In this document: piece by piece, positions 7,230 to 14,610 of the stretch
Position numbering within the stretch: position 1 is the stretch's first letter
How the letters are laid out: every line of letters starts with the position of its first letter
Source: an uncultured Myxococcales bacterium
GTDB lineage: Bacteria; Myxococcota_A; Bradymonadia; UBA7976; UBA1532
Direction of reading: 5' to 3'
DNA: 16,012 nucleotides
Assembly (NCBI GenBank): GCA_937896275.1
Contig: CALBMW010000728.1
Span: forward strand, 1 to 16,012
Made by a program: the position numbers and the translations under genes
Notes under the pieces: generated by a model
Databases searched by the model: none
What the model saw: the letters and a program-made list of their open reading frames with translations, nothing else
What the model was told of the DNA's origin: nothing

Positions 7230-7871
7230 ATGAAGCCGAAGAAGCACACCGCAGAGGGCGGACAGCACACCGCCGCGAAGATCCTCGACGCCGCCGAGGG
7301 GCTGCTCGCGGACGCGGGCTACGGGGGCATGAGCATGGGGGCCGTGGGCGAGCGGGCGGGCGTGCCCAAGGCCCTGGTCTTCTACCACTTCAAGAGCAAG
7401 GACCAGCTCTTCGAGCAGGTGCTCGAGCGCTACTACGGCGAGCACCTCGGCGCCCTGCGCCAGAGCTTCGAGGCGGCCGCGGGCCAGCCCCTCGGCGTGC
7501 GCCTGCACGGGGTGATCGACGCCTACTTCGACTACATCTCGACCCACCAGCGCTACCCCCGCATCATCCAGCAGCAGGTGGCGTCCGGGGGCGCGGCCGA
7601 CCTGATCCGCCGGCACTTCGAGCCTCTCTTCCGTTGGACGGTGGACGCGCTGTCGACCGAGTTGCCCGCGACCGGCCCCCTGGCGCCGCGCCAGTTCTTC
7701 GTCAGCTTCTCGGGCCTGGTCATCAACTACTTCACCTACGCGCCGGTGCTGGCGGGCATGTGGGGGGGCGATCCCCTGGCCGTCGAGGCCGTGGCCGAGC
7801 GGCGCGCGCACGTGCACTGGTTCGTGGACCGCGCGCTCGACGGGCTGGGCCCGGCGGAGGTCCGCGCGTGA
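7230..7871 (+). CDS. TetR/AcrR-family transcriptional regulator
   Basis: A 213-aa one-component regulator. The N-terminal DNA-binding domain (about 14-62) has the classic layout: AAKILDAAEGLLADAGYGG, then the helix-turn-helix MGAVGERAGVPKALVFYHFKS, then KDQLFEQVLERYY. The C-terminal helical domain (about 80-205, with FDYISTHQRYPRIIQQQ and a hydrophobic LVINYFTYAPVL segment) would bind a small-molecule ligand and dimerise; its ligand is unknown. An AGGG ribosome site lies 7-8 nt before the ATG. It is divergent from the ThDP enzyme/SDR operon with the operator between them, so it most likely represses that operon and itself. The stop overlaps the GNAT gene start as GTGA. Confidence 0.93.
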   Translation: MKPKKHTAEGGQHTAAKILDAAEGLLADAGYGGMSMGAVGERAGVPKALVFYHFKSKDQLFEQVLERYYGEHLGALRQSFEAAAGQPLGVRLHGVIDAYFDYISTHQRYPRIIQQQVASGGAADLIRRHFEPLFRWTVDALSTELPATGPLAPRQFFVSFSGLVINYFTYAPVLAGMWGGDPLAVEAVAERRAHVHWFVDRALDGLGPAEVRA

Positions 7872-8758
7872 GCGGGGTGCGAAGCTGGGACACGCTCGGC
7901 GAGGGCGAGCGGGTGGTGCTCGCCGACCGGATGCACCTGTTCGACCCGGTGCGCTTCGCGGACGCCACCACATCCCGGGCGGTCTGCGGCGGCGCCGGAC
8001 TCGAGCGGGGGGCCAATCATCTGTCGCTGTGGGGCCCGGACGGGCTGCGCGGCTCCCTCGGCGTCGTCACCCGCGAGGTACCCGTCCGGGGTGACGCCTT
8101 CGTGACGAGCGTGTGCGTCGAGGCCAGCGAGCGCGACGCCTTCGACCACCTGATGCGCGCCGCGATCGGCCGGGTGGGCGACCCCGCCGCGACGATCAAG
8201 CTGGCCCTGTCCCCGCTGCACCCGCACCTGGCGGACTTCGCGACGGCGCACGGCTTCGCCTACCGCGAGGACGCCCTGCGCCTGGCGCTCACGGGCGCCG
8301 CGCCGCCGGTCGCCCCGCACCCGGGCCTCGTCCGAGCGCCCGTCGGCGCGGACGAGGCCGAGACCTATCGCGCGATCTCCAACGAGGCCTTCAGGGACGC
8401 CCCCAACGGCGGCACCATGACCTCGGACGAGGCCCGACAGCGCCTCGAAGGGCGTGACTTCGCCGATCGGGTCGCGCTCTATCGCGTGGGCGAGGAGGTC
8501 GTCGGCTTCCACGACGTCGAGCTGCAGGGCGCCGTCGGAATGATCTGCAGCCTGGGCCTGCTGCCGCGCTTCCAGGGCCGGCGCCTGGGCCCGCACCTGC
8601 TGCACGGCTGCATCGACACGCTGCGCGCGCACGGCGCCGAGCGCGTCGAGTTGCTGGTGATGAGCTCGAACGACCGGGCGGTGCGCCTGTACCGGCGCTA
8701 CGGCTTCGAGCAGCAGGCCGTGCTGGCGCGGTGGTTCGTGCGTTTGCCGGGCGGCTGA
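7868..8758 (+). CDS. GNAT-family N-acetyltransferase, probably tandem-domain
   Basis: A 296-aa protein starting with GTG inside a GTGA overlap with the TetR stop, so probably co-translated with it. The C-terminal ~150 residues form a complete GNAT fold: VALYRVGEEVVGFHDVEL (beta strands 2-3), MICSLGLLPRFQGRRLG with the acetyl-CoA pyrophosphate loop Q236-G-R-R-L-G241, and the terminal NDRAVRLYRRYGFE motif (from Asn268). The N-terminal half (about 30-145) looks like a second, degenerate GNAT domain: it also ends in a helix plus HGFAYRED, the equivalent of the terminal YGFE segment, but lacks a visible Q/RxxGxG loop. Known GNATs transfer acetyl groups from acetyl-CoA to amines; the acceptor is unknown. 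The last 368 nt are overlapped on the opposite strand by the extended reading frame of the YfhO-like gene. Confidence 0.88.
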   Translation: MSGVRSWDTLGEGERVVLADRMHLFDPVRFADATTSRAVCGGAGLERGANHLSLWGPDGLRGSLGVVTREVPVRGDAFVTSVCVEASERDAFDHLMRAAIGRVGDPAATIKLALSPLHPHLADFATAHGFAYREDALRLALTGAAPPVAPHPGLVRAPVGADEAETYRAISNEAFRDAPNGGTMTSDEARQRLEGRDFADRVALYRVGEEVVGFHDVELQGAVGMICSLGLLPRFQGRRLGPHLLHGCIDTLRAHGAERVELLVMSSNDRAVRLYRRYGFEQQAVLARWFVRLPGG

Positions 8759-10967
8759 CCAGCAGGCCCAGCAGCAGCAGCATCGTCGCCACGCTCGCGG
8801 CGATGCACACGCGCTGCTTGGCCGGCGCGAAGGTCATGTGGATCACGTGCTCGCCCGGCGGCACGATCACGCCGCGGAAGTCGTGGTTCACCCGATGAAC
8901 CGTCGCCGGCTCGCCGTCCACCGTCGCGCGCCAGTCGGGGTGCCAGGACTCCGTGAAGACCGCGACGCCGGGACCGGTGACGCGCGCGCTGAGCGTGTCC
9001 GGCGTGAGCGCCGTCAGCTGACCCGGGTGCGAGACGAGGGTCGGGGGGCCGGCCAGCGCACGCAGCGCGTCGGTGGCGTCTTCCTCGGCCACGACCGCGC
9101 TGGTGCCCGGTCGGGTGCCGAACCATCGCGCGAGCACCTCGTCGCCAGGCACCAGCAGGACGCTCGGCGCCACGTACACCGCCGGCGCGACGCGGCGCGC
9201 GCGACGCACGGAGGGTTGGATGCGCACGAAGGCGTGGTCGCGGCCCAGGCGAGCCACCTTGCTCTTCATCTTGGGGTGAGCGCCCTGCAGCGCGTAGACG
9301 ACGCCCAGGTGCCCGAGCCGTGCAGGCCGGCGGCGCACGGCGGCCATGATCTCGTCATAGCGCCGACCCCGCAGCGGATCGCGCTCGTAGCCGCTCGCGT
9401 CGCGCAGCTCGAGGCGCGCGCCGGGGCGGTAGTTGAGGAAACGATCGTCATAGATCCGGCCCGCCCACGGATCCGGTGAGAGCCCGGCGAGCACGGCGTC
9501 GGGGCTCAGTTCGGGCCGCGGGAAGGCGTTGTAGGTGTGGCCCTTGCCCGAGCCGAAGATCAGCCCGCCTGCGACGGCGAGCAACGCGACCACCCCCAGC
9601 CTGCGCCCGTCGAGCCGCACCGCCAGCGCGGCGACGACCCACGTGATGGCGGCCAGCGTCGCGCCCCAGACGAAGACGCGCGCGTCGTCCAGGCCCCAAA
9701 GCACCCAGAGCCCGGCCGCGTCGATCACGAACGCCACCGTCGCCACGCCACCGATCGCGATCGCCGCGCGCCGACGCTCGGCCGGCCCGGCCCGCATCAG
9801 CAGCCCGACGCCCGCCGCCGCCGCCGCCGCCATCGCCACGGTGGCGAGGAAGGCATAGCGGTGCGGCCCGCGAAACAAGCCGAAGAAGGCTAGCAACCTC
9901 GCCAGCCACGCCAGCACCGGGCCCTCCCCCCCCGCGGCCAGCAGCGCCCCGAGCGCGAACAGCAGGCCAGCCCACAGGTTGCGGGCAGGACGGCGCACCA
10001 CGGCGAGCAGGCCCACGCAGACGGTGAACAGGCCGTAGTGGAAGCGGTGGGTGCCGAGGCGCGGGAGCAGGACGCTGAGCAGCACCTCGTCCGCGCGCGA
10101 CTTCAGGACGAAGTCGGCGCTGCGCTCGGCGCGCACCGAGGCCGCGACGACCTCGGGCACCGGCAGCAGCGCCGGCAAGCCGGCGAGGAGCGTCACCGCG
10201 ACGCCCAGGCCCAGGCAGGCCGCGAGGCGACTCAGGTAGGGGCGTCTCCCGCCGGGCGGCAGCTCGCGCAGCGCCTCGAGCAGCCGCGAGGCGCCGAAGA
10301 ACGTGCCGCAGATCAGCACCATCAGCAGGGCCTGGGGCGCCCCGGCGAGCACCGCGCCGCCCACGGCCAGGCCAAGCCAGGCGCCGGCGCGCGGCCGCGG
10401 ATCGTCGAGGGCGCGGTCGAGCGCGACGAGCACCCAGGGCAGCCACGCGAGCGGCCACAGCAGCGCCGACGCCACGTTGAGCATCATGGGCACGGCCAGG
10501 GTGAAGATCAGCGCGCCGGCCACGGCGGGGAGCGTTGACCGCTCGCGCCGGCGCAGGAACGCGAGCATGCCCACCGCGCCCGCGGTCAGGTGCAGCCACG
10601 CCTTGAGCATGGGCGCCCACCACGGCACCCCACCGTCGAGCCACGCCAACGGATAGAGCAGCCAGTTGGGCGGGTACAGTTGGCCCGCCTGCGGATCGCC
10701 GTAGATGGCGTAGCCCAACCGCTCGTAGGGGTTCCACGCGGGCAGCTCCCCCCGCAGGGCGTGGCGCGCCTGAAAGGCGAGGTCACCCCAGTACTGGTTG
10801 AGCATGTCCCAGCCGAGGGTGGTGTCGCCGCCCGGCCACCACGAGGCGGCGAACACGGCGGCGATCAGCGCGCCGAAGCACGCCGCGGCGAGGATCAGGC
10901 CCCTCGGCCCGAGCGCCGCCGCGCCGCCCGCAGGCGCAGCCCCATCACGTCCCTCAGCATCCGCCAC
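8391..10967 (-). CDS. YfhO-like polytopic membrane glycosyltransferase (GT-C type)
   Basis: A large protein with about 13 hydrophobic segments, typical of YfhO/GT-C enzymes that take sugars from undecaprenyl-phosphate carriers outside the membrane. The first periplasmic loop has the expected GWDMLNQYWGDLAFQ, then GELPAWNPYERLGYAIYGD and QLYPPNWLLYPL. The C-terminal soluble region has ESWHPDWRATVDGEP and PPGEHVIHMTF, the usual YfhO beta-domain, then a last helix (ASVATMLLLLGLLVS). The start is uncertain: CTG at 10898 makes a CTGA overlap with the glycosyltransferase stop and sits just before the first helix, after GAGGGG; the nearest GTG is 10967. The end is also odd: after the last helix the frame stays open to 8391, adding ~120 Arg/Ala/Pro-rich residues antisense to the GNAT gene, probably not native. 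Partner: the GT2 gene upstream. Confidence 0.8.
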   Translation of the reverse strand: MADAEGRDGAAPAGGAAALGPRGLILAAACFGALIAAVFAASWWPGGDTTLGWDMLNQYWGDLAFQARHALRGELPAWNPYERLGYAIYGDPQAGQLYPPNWLLYPLAWLDGGVPWWAPMLKAWLHLTAGAVGMLAFLRRRERSTLPAVAGALIFTLAVPMMLNVASALLWPLAWLPWVLVALDRALDDPRPRAGAWLGLAVGGAVLAGAPQALLMVLICGTFFGASRLLEALRELPPGGRRPYLSRLAACLGLGVAVTLLAGLPALLPVPEVVAASVRAERSADFVLKSRADEVLLSVLLPRLGTHRFHYGLFTVCVGLLAVVRRPARNLWAGLLFALGALLAAGGEGPVLAWLARLLAFFGLFRGPHRYAFLATVAMAAAAAAGVGLLMRAGPAERRRAAIAIGGVATVAFVIDAAGLWVLWGLDDARVFVWGATLAAITWVVAALAVRLDGRRLGVVALLAVAGGLIFGSGKGHTYNAFPRPELSPDAVLAGLSPDPWAGRIYDDRFLNYRPGARLELRDASGYERDPLRGRRYDEIMAAVRRRPARLGHLGVVYALQGAHPKMKSKVARLGRDHAFVRIQPSVRRARRVAPAVYVAPSVLLVPGDEVLARWFGTRPGTSAVVAEEDATDALRALAGPPTLVSHPGQLTALTPDTLSARVTGPGVAVFTESWHPDWRATVDGEPATVHRVNHDFRGVIVPPGEHVIHMTFAPAKQRVCIAASVATMLLLLGLLVSRPANARTTAPARPAARSRSAGTGAPPGRSSSSPATRRARRRARAACRCSRAAGAGPGAGPGSAAAGPGCRSFRRRPAARRRGSRRPPRPRDRARPDRRSHALRGAVGPRPRSWCRRWGRP

Positions 10968-11659
10968 GAGTCGACCAGCATCCCCACCCGCGAGTCCGGC
11001 GCGTTGTACCAGACCACGCCCATCTCCTCGACGCGATAGCGCCCGCGGGCCAGCATCAGGATCTCCACGTCGAAGGCGAAGCCGTCCACGGTCGCCCGCC
11101 CGAACAGGTCGCGCGCGGCGTCGGCCGTGAAGCCCTTGAAGCCGCATTGGGTGTCCGCGAAGCCGGTGAGCGCCACGGCGCGCAGCACATGGTTGAAGGT
11201 GCGCCCCATCCACTCGCGCATGGGCTGCTGATGCCGTCGGACGTCCTACGTGGGCAGCGCGCGCGAGCCGATGACCACGTCCGCGCCGCCGCGCAGGCGG
11301 GCCAGCATGGGCGTGATCTCGGCGATGGGCGTCGAGCCGTCGGCGTCCGTGAAGATCACATAGTCCCCCACCGCCGCGAGCATGCCGGTGCGCACCGCGC
11401 AGCCCTTGCCCCGGTTGCGCGGCAGCGACACGCACCGCAGCCGAGGCTCGTCCGCGGCGATGCGCGCGACCAGCCGGGCGGTGTCGTCGGTGCTGCCGTC
11501 ATCGACGACCAGGATCTCGAAGGGCCGCCCCCCGGCGCGCAGGTAGGCCAAGGCCTCGCTCAGGGTGGCCTCGATGCGCCCGACCTCGTTGTAGGCCGGG
11601 ACGATGAGCGAGAGCATCTCGGGGGCGGGCGGGCCTGACATGGGCGACGGTCGGCTCAC
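10895..11659 (-). pseudogene. GT2-family polyprenyl-phosphate sugar synthase interrupted by an amber codon
   Basis: Read through, this is a ~250-aa family 2 glycosyltransferase like dolichyl-phosphate glucose/mannose synthases (ALG5/DPM1), which make a lipid-phosphate-linked sugar in the cytoplasm. The first part has LSLIVPAYNEVGRIEATL, LVVDDGSTDDTARL, SLPRNRGKGCAVRTGML and FTDADGSTP with the metal-binding DADG. It then reads GSRALPT-stop (TAG at 11248-11246). The same frame continues without a shift: DVRRHQQP, then REWMGRTFNHVLRAVALTGF, TQCGFKGFT, and on to TGA at 10895. Families of this type have a Ser/Arg-rich loop exactly here, so one substitution (for example TCG to TAG) explains it. GTG at 11659 overlaps the hydrolase stop as GTGA; ATG at 11641 is an alternative. 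An ATG at 11221 could restart the C-terminal 108 residues. A sequencing error is also possible. Confidence 0.85.
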
Positions 11660-12342
11660 CGGGCCAGGCGGGCCGCGAGCAGCTTGAGCACCTCGCGGCT
11701 GAAGCCCATCTCGGCGTGCCCGGCCCGCACCTCGACGTGCTCGACCGCGTTGGGCGCGTGCGGGTCGAGGCAGGCCTGCCACGCCACCACGGCGTCGACC
11801 TTGCTGTAGAGCGCGAGCACCGGGACCCGTAGGGGGCGGGCGTTGCGGCGGGCGGCGCGCGCCTCGATCTGGTCAAGGTCGTGGCCGCGCGCGGCATAGT
11901 TGCGCGCGGCCGCGGTGTACTTGGGACCGCCGACGACGGGGGTGCCCATCGTGATGACCTGCGCCACGGCGCCCGGCCTCTCGCGGGCCGCCTCGCGGGC
12001 GATCACGCCCCCCAGGCTCCAGCCGATCACGTGCACCGGCTCGCCCTCGCGGGCCGCGAGGTGCTCGAGGCGATCCATCATCGCGATGACCGCGGGCCGC
12101 ACGTCTCCGCGATTGATGCCCAGCCCCCAGCCGTACACGCGGTGGCCTAGCGCCCGCAGCGCGGTGCGCATCACCAGCGTCGCGGCGTCGCCCGTCAGGT
12201 AGCCGGGGATCACCAAGACCGGCACGCGGCGCCCGCGCCGGAGCGCCAGCGCGTCGAGCGCGAAGATCGGCAGCGTGGCGACGCCGCGCAGCAGGCGCGC
12301 GACCTCACCGGGGACGTTGGGCGTGGGCGGCTGGGGGTTCAG
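11656..12342 (-). CDS. Alpha/beta hydrolase (lipase/esterase-like), probable CTG start
   Basis: A 228-aa single-domain alpha/beta hydrolase. Strand and oxyanion-loop region VPVLVIPGYLTGD (40-52) leads to the nucleophile elbow GWSLGG with Ser109, preceded by VHVI. Likely catalytic partners are Asp183 (YSKVDAVV) and His209 (AGHAEMG). ITMGTPVVGGP after the nucleophile resembles triacylglycerol lipase-like or PGAP1-like hydrolases; the substrate is unknown. No ATG, GTG or TTG exists between the upstream gene's end and codon 40, yet the N-terminal helix (GEVARLLRGVATLPIFALDA) fits the family. CTG at 12342 overlaps the DUF2059 stop as CTGA and is taken as the start. If only standard starts are allowed, GTG at codon 40 would truncate the protein just before strand 1. 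It is the second gene of the DUF2059-hydrolase-GT2-YfhO operon. Confidence 0.85.
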   Translation of the reverse strand: MNPQPPTPNVPGEVARLLRGVATLPIFALDALALRRGRRVPVLVIPGYLTGDAATLVMRTALRALGHRVYGWGLGINRGDVRPAVIAMMDRLEHLAAREGEPVHVIGWSLGGVIAREAARERPGAVAQVITMGTPVVGGPKYTAAARNYAARGHDLDQIEARAARRNARPLRVPVLALYSKVDAVVAWQACLDPHAPNAVEHVEVRAGHAEMGFSREVLKLLAARLAR

Positions 12343-12794
12343 GGAATCAGGCCGTGCTTCTTCATCAGCGTGGGCAGGCGCGTGGGCAGCGTGGTGCCCA
12401 CCTTCTTGCCCACGTCGCCCATGAGCGAGGGCAGCGCGGCCGCCAGCTTCGCGCCGGTCGGTGTCTTGTAGAAGGCGATCAGCTCGCGCAGCTCGGCGAC
12501 GCTGAAGCGCGCCGCGTACAGCTCGGCCGACCACGACATCATCTCTGCGTAGGGCATGGCCTCCTTGACCACCAGCGGCATCTTCTGCTCGAAGTCCGCA
12601 GGCAGCGCCGCGCCCTGAGCGCGCATCGCCCCCGACATCTGGGTGGCCATCTGCGCGATGGTCGCCTCGTAGGTCGACTCCGGGGTCACGAGCTGCATCA
12701 GCTCCATCGCGACCGCCTTGGGGTCGTCTTGGGCGCTGGCCACGACCGGCGCGCAGAGAGTGAACAGCAGGGCTGCGATCAACGAGAGGCGCAT
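12339..12794 (-). CDS. DUF2059 domain-containing exported protein
   Basis: A 151-aa protein beginning with a clear Sec signal peptide (MRLSLIAALLFTLCAPVVAS, cleavage near AQDD). The mature part is helical and carries the DUF2059 pattern in its C-terminal half: MMSWSAELYAARFSVAEL, then RELIAFYKTPTGAKLAAALP. DUF2059 proteins are small periplasmic proteins without an established biochemical role. ATG at 12794 has an excellent ribosome site (TGGAGGAAG, 4 nt before the start); an upstream in-frame ATG at 12842 would put 16 polar residues before the signal peptide and is rejected. First gene of the minus-strand operon; its stop overlaps the hydrolase start as CTGA. The divergent ABC-F gene begins 147 bp away. 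Confidence 0.9.
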   Translation of the reverse strand: MRLSLIAALLFTLCAPVVASAQDDPKAVAMELMQLVTPESTYEATIAQMATQMSGAMRAQGAALPADFEQKMPLVVKEAMPYAEMMSWSAELYAARFSVAELRELIAFYKTPTGAKLAAALPSLMGDVGKKVGTTLPTRLPTLMKKHGLIP

Positions 12795-12940
12795 CGTCTT
12801 CCTCCATGGTTGGCCATCGAACGCGTGCGCCGTGCATAGCACTTTCGATCGCGACGCGGGGAGGCCAAAGCGCCCCGGATCGATGGCTCATGGACGCCGG
12901 GCCTCGCGCTCAACGCCCCGAATCGGCACACTGCCGCCCC

Positions 12941-14560
12941 ATGATCGCCCTGACCAACGTCACGAAACAGTACGGCGCCCAGATCCTCTTCGTGGACGCC
13001 TCCTTTCAACTCAACCCGGGCGAGCGCGTGGGGCTGGTCGGGCCCAACGGCGCGGGCAAGACCACGGTCTTCCGCCTGATGAACGGCGAGGAGGCCCCCG
13101 ACGAGGGCGCCGTGGCGCGTGCCAAGCACCTCACCGTCGGCTATTTTCGCCAGGATGTCGGGGACTTGCGCGGCCGGAGCGTGCTGGCCGAGACCGTGGC
13201 CGGCGCGGGCGAGGTGGCCGACCTGGGCGCCGAGTTGCACGGCCTCGAGGCGCGCATGTCGGACCCGGAGGCCGATCTCGAGAAGGTGCTCGAACGCTAC
13301 GGCGAGGTGCAGGCGCGCTTCCAGGAGATGGGCGGCTACGACCTCGAGGCGCGCGCCCAGGCCATCCTCGCGGGCCTCGGGCTGAGCGCCGAGCAGATCC
13401 CCGGCGACGTCGGCCGCCTGTCGGGGGGCTGGAAGATGCGCGTGGCGCTCGCGCGCATCCTGCTCGCCCGCCCCGACGCCCTGCTGCTCGACGAGCCGAC
13501 CAACTACCTCGACCTGGAGTCCATCCTCTGGCTCGAGGGCTTCCTGCGCGGCTACCCCGGCGCCGTTTTGATGACCTGCCACGACCGCGACGTGATGAAC
13601 CGCGTGGTGAGTCGCATCGTGGAGATCGACGGGGGGCAGATCACCAGCTACTCGGGCGACTACGACTTCTACGAGCGCGCGCGCGCCACCGAGGCCACCC
13701 GCCGCGAGGCCGAGTACGCGCGGCAGCAGTCCATGCTGCAGAAGGAGGCCCGCTTCATCGAGCGCTTCAAGGCCCAGGCCGCCAAGGCGGCGCAGGTGCA
13801 GAGCCGGGTGAAGAAGCTCGACAAGATCGAGAAGGTCGAGGCGCCGCGCCGCATCGTCGAGAAGTCCTTCGACTTCCGGGCGCCGGCGCGATCGGGCGAC
13901 GAGGCCATCAAGATCGCGGGGTTGCGCAAGGCCTACGGCGCGCGCGTCATCCACGACGGCCTCGACCTGGTGATCCGGCGCGGTGAGCGCTGGGCGGTGA
14001 TGGGCGAGAACGGCGCCGGAAAGACCACGCTGTTGAAGCTCATCGCCGGGACGGTCGCCCCCGACGCCGGCAGCGCCACGCTCGGCGCCAACGTGACCCT
14101 CGGCTATTTCGCGCAACACCAGATGGAGCAGCTCGACCCGACCCGGACCGTGCTCGAGGAGCTGATGGCCCACACGCGCACCCTGGGCATCGGCGTCCTG
14201 CGGAACGCGGGCGGCGCCTTCGGCTTCCACGGCGACGACATGGACAAGCCCATCCCTGTGCTCTCGGGCGGCGAGCTGGCGCGGGTGGCGCTGCTGAAGA
14301 TCCTATTCGACGGGCCCAACGTGCTGGTGCTCGACGAGCCGACCAACCACTTGGATCTGGCGACCAAGCGGGCCCTGATGCGTGCCCTGGATGGCTACGA
14401 GGGGACGCTGATCTTCGTCTCTCACGATCGCGCGTTCCTGCGCGGGCTGGCGACGCGGGTGCTGGAGTTGGGGGGGGACGGGCCGCGGGTGTACGGGGGC
14501 CCCTACGACGAGTACGTGGCCTCGTCCGGGCACGAGGCGCCCGGGATGCGGGTGGCGTGA
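12941..14560 (+). CDS. ABC-F family ATPase (ribosome-associated, two ATP-binding domains)
   Basis: A 539-aa soluble protein with two ABC ATPase domains and no membrane segments, the architecture of ABC-F translation factors that act at the ribosomal E site. Domain 1: Walker A GPNGAGKTT (34-42), signature LSGGW (160-164), Walker B LLLDEPTN (181-188, Glu185). Domain 2: Walker A GENGAGKTT (355-363), signature LSGGE (441-445), Walker B VLVLDEPTNHLD (461-472, Glu466), then FVSHDRAFL. The linker between domains (about 255-310) is charged and helical (SRVKKLDKIEKVEAP), matching the P-site tRNA interaction motif. No large arm insertion of the EttA kind is visible in domain 1, so it is closer in outline to YbiT/Uup/YheS-like members. 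ATG at 12941 begins directly with the first beta strand; no Shine-Dalgarno is visible. Whether it is housekeeping or gives antibiotic protection cannot be told. Confidence 0.94.
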   Translation: MIALTNVTKQYGAQILFVDASFQLNPGERVGLVGPNGAGKTTVFRLMNGEEAPDEGAVARAKHLTVGYFRQDVGDLRGRSVLAETVAGAGEVADLGAELHGLEARMSDPEADLEKVLERYGEVQARFQEMGGYDLEARAQAILAGLGLSAEQIPGDVGRLSGGWKMRVALARILLARPDALLLDEPTNYLDLESILWLEGFLRGYPGAVLMTCHDRDVMNRVVSRIVEIDGGQITSYSGDYDFYERARATEATRREAEYARQQSMLQKEARFIERFKAQAAKAAQVQSRVKKLDKIEKVEAPRRIVEKSFDFRAPARSGDEAIKIAGLRKAYGARVIHDGLDLVIRRGERWAVMGENGAGKTTLLKLIAGTVAPDAGSATLGANVTLGYFAQHQMEQLDPTRTVLEELMAHTRTLGIGVLRNAGGAFGFHGDDMDKPIPVLSGGELARVALLKILFDGPNVLVLDEPTNHLDLATKRALMRALDGYEGTLIFVSHDRAFLRGLATRVLELGGDGPRVYGGPYDEYVASSGHEAPGMRVA

Positions 14561-14565
14561 GTCGG

Positions 14566-14610
14566 GTCGGGGCACTGCCGATCGGGGCACTGCAGATCGG
14601 CGGGTGCGTC
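14566..14610 (+). repeat. Two and a partial third 15-bp tandem units after the ABC-F gene
   Basis: GTCGGGGCACTGCCG (14566-14580) is followed directly by ATCGGGGCACTGCAG (14581-14595), 13 of 15 identical. A third, diverged copy begins ATCGGCGGGTGCG. The array starts 5 nt after the ABC-F stop. The rest of the 265-bp gap to the next gene holds GC-rich runs (for example 14684-14722) and no gene that I can support; no convincing terminator or promoter was seen. Confidence 0.7.

Noticed and set aside
5371..7233. A 620-codon open frame on the plus strand across the ThDP enzyme gene.
   Set aside because: It is exactly antisense to a recognisable enzyme; its translation is His/Arg/Gly/Ala-rich low complexity, as expected for a shadow frame in GC-rich DNA.
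11246..11248. Reassigned TAG (pyrrolysine or alternative code) as an explanation for the GT2 interruption.
   Set aside because: TAG ends the transglycosylase gene in this window and no pyl genes or suppressor tRNA are visible. A point mutation or sequencing error is simpler, though not proven.
12343..12891. Upstream extension of the hydrolase frame through the DUF2059 gene.
   Set aside because: It is an out-of-frame reading of the DUF2059 coding sequence; no hydrolase-like sequence occurs before the CTGA junction.
12795..12940. Divergent promoters between the DUF2059 and ABC-F genes.
   Set aside because: TATGCA-like -10 elements are present on the minus strand but no acceptable -35 at 16-18 nt on either strand.
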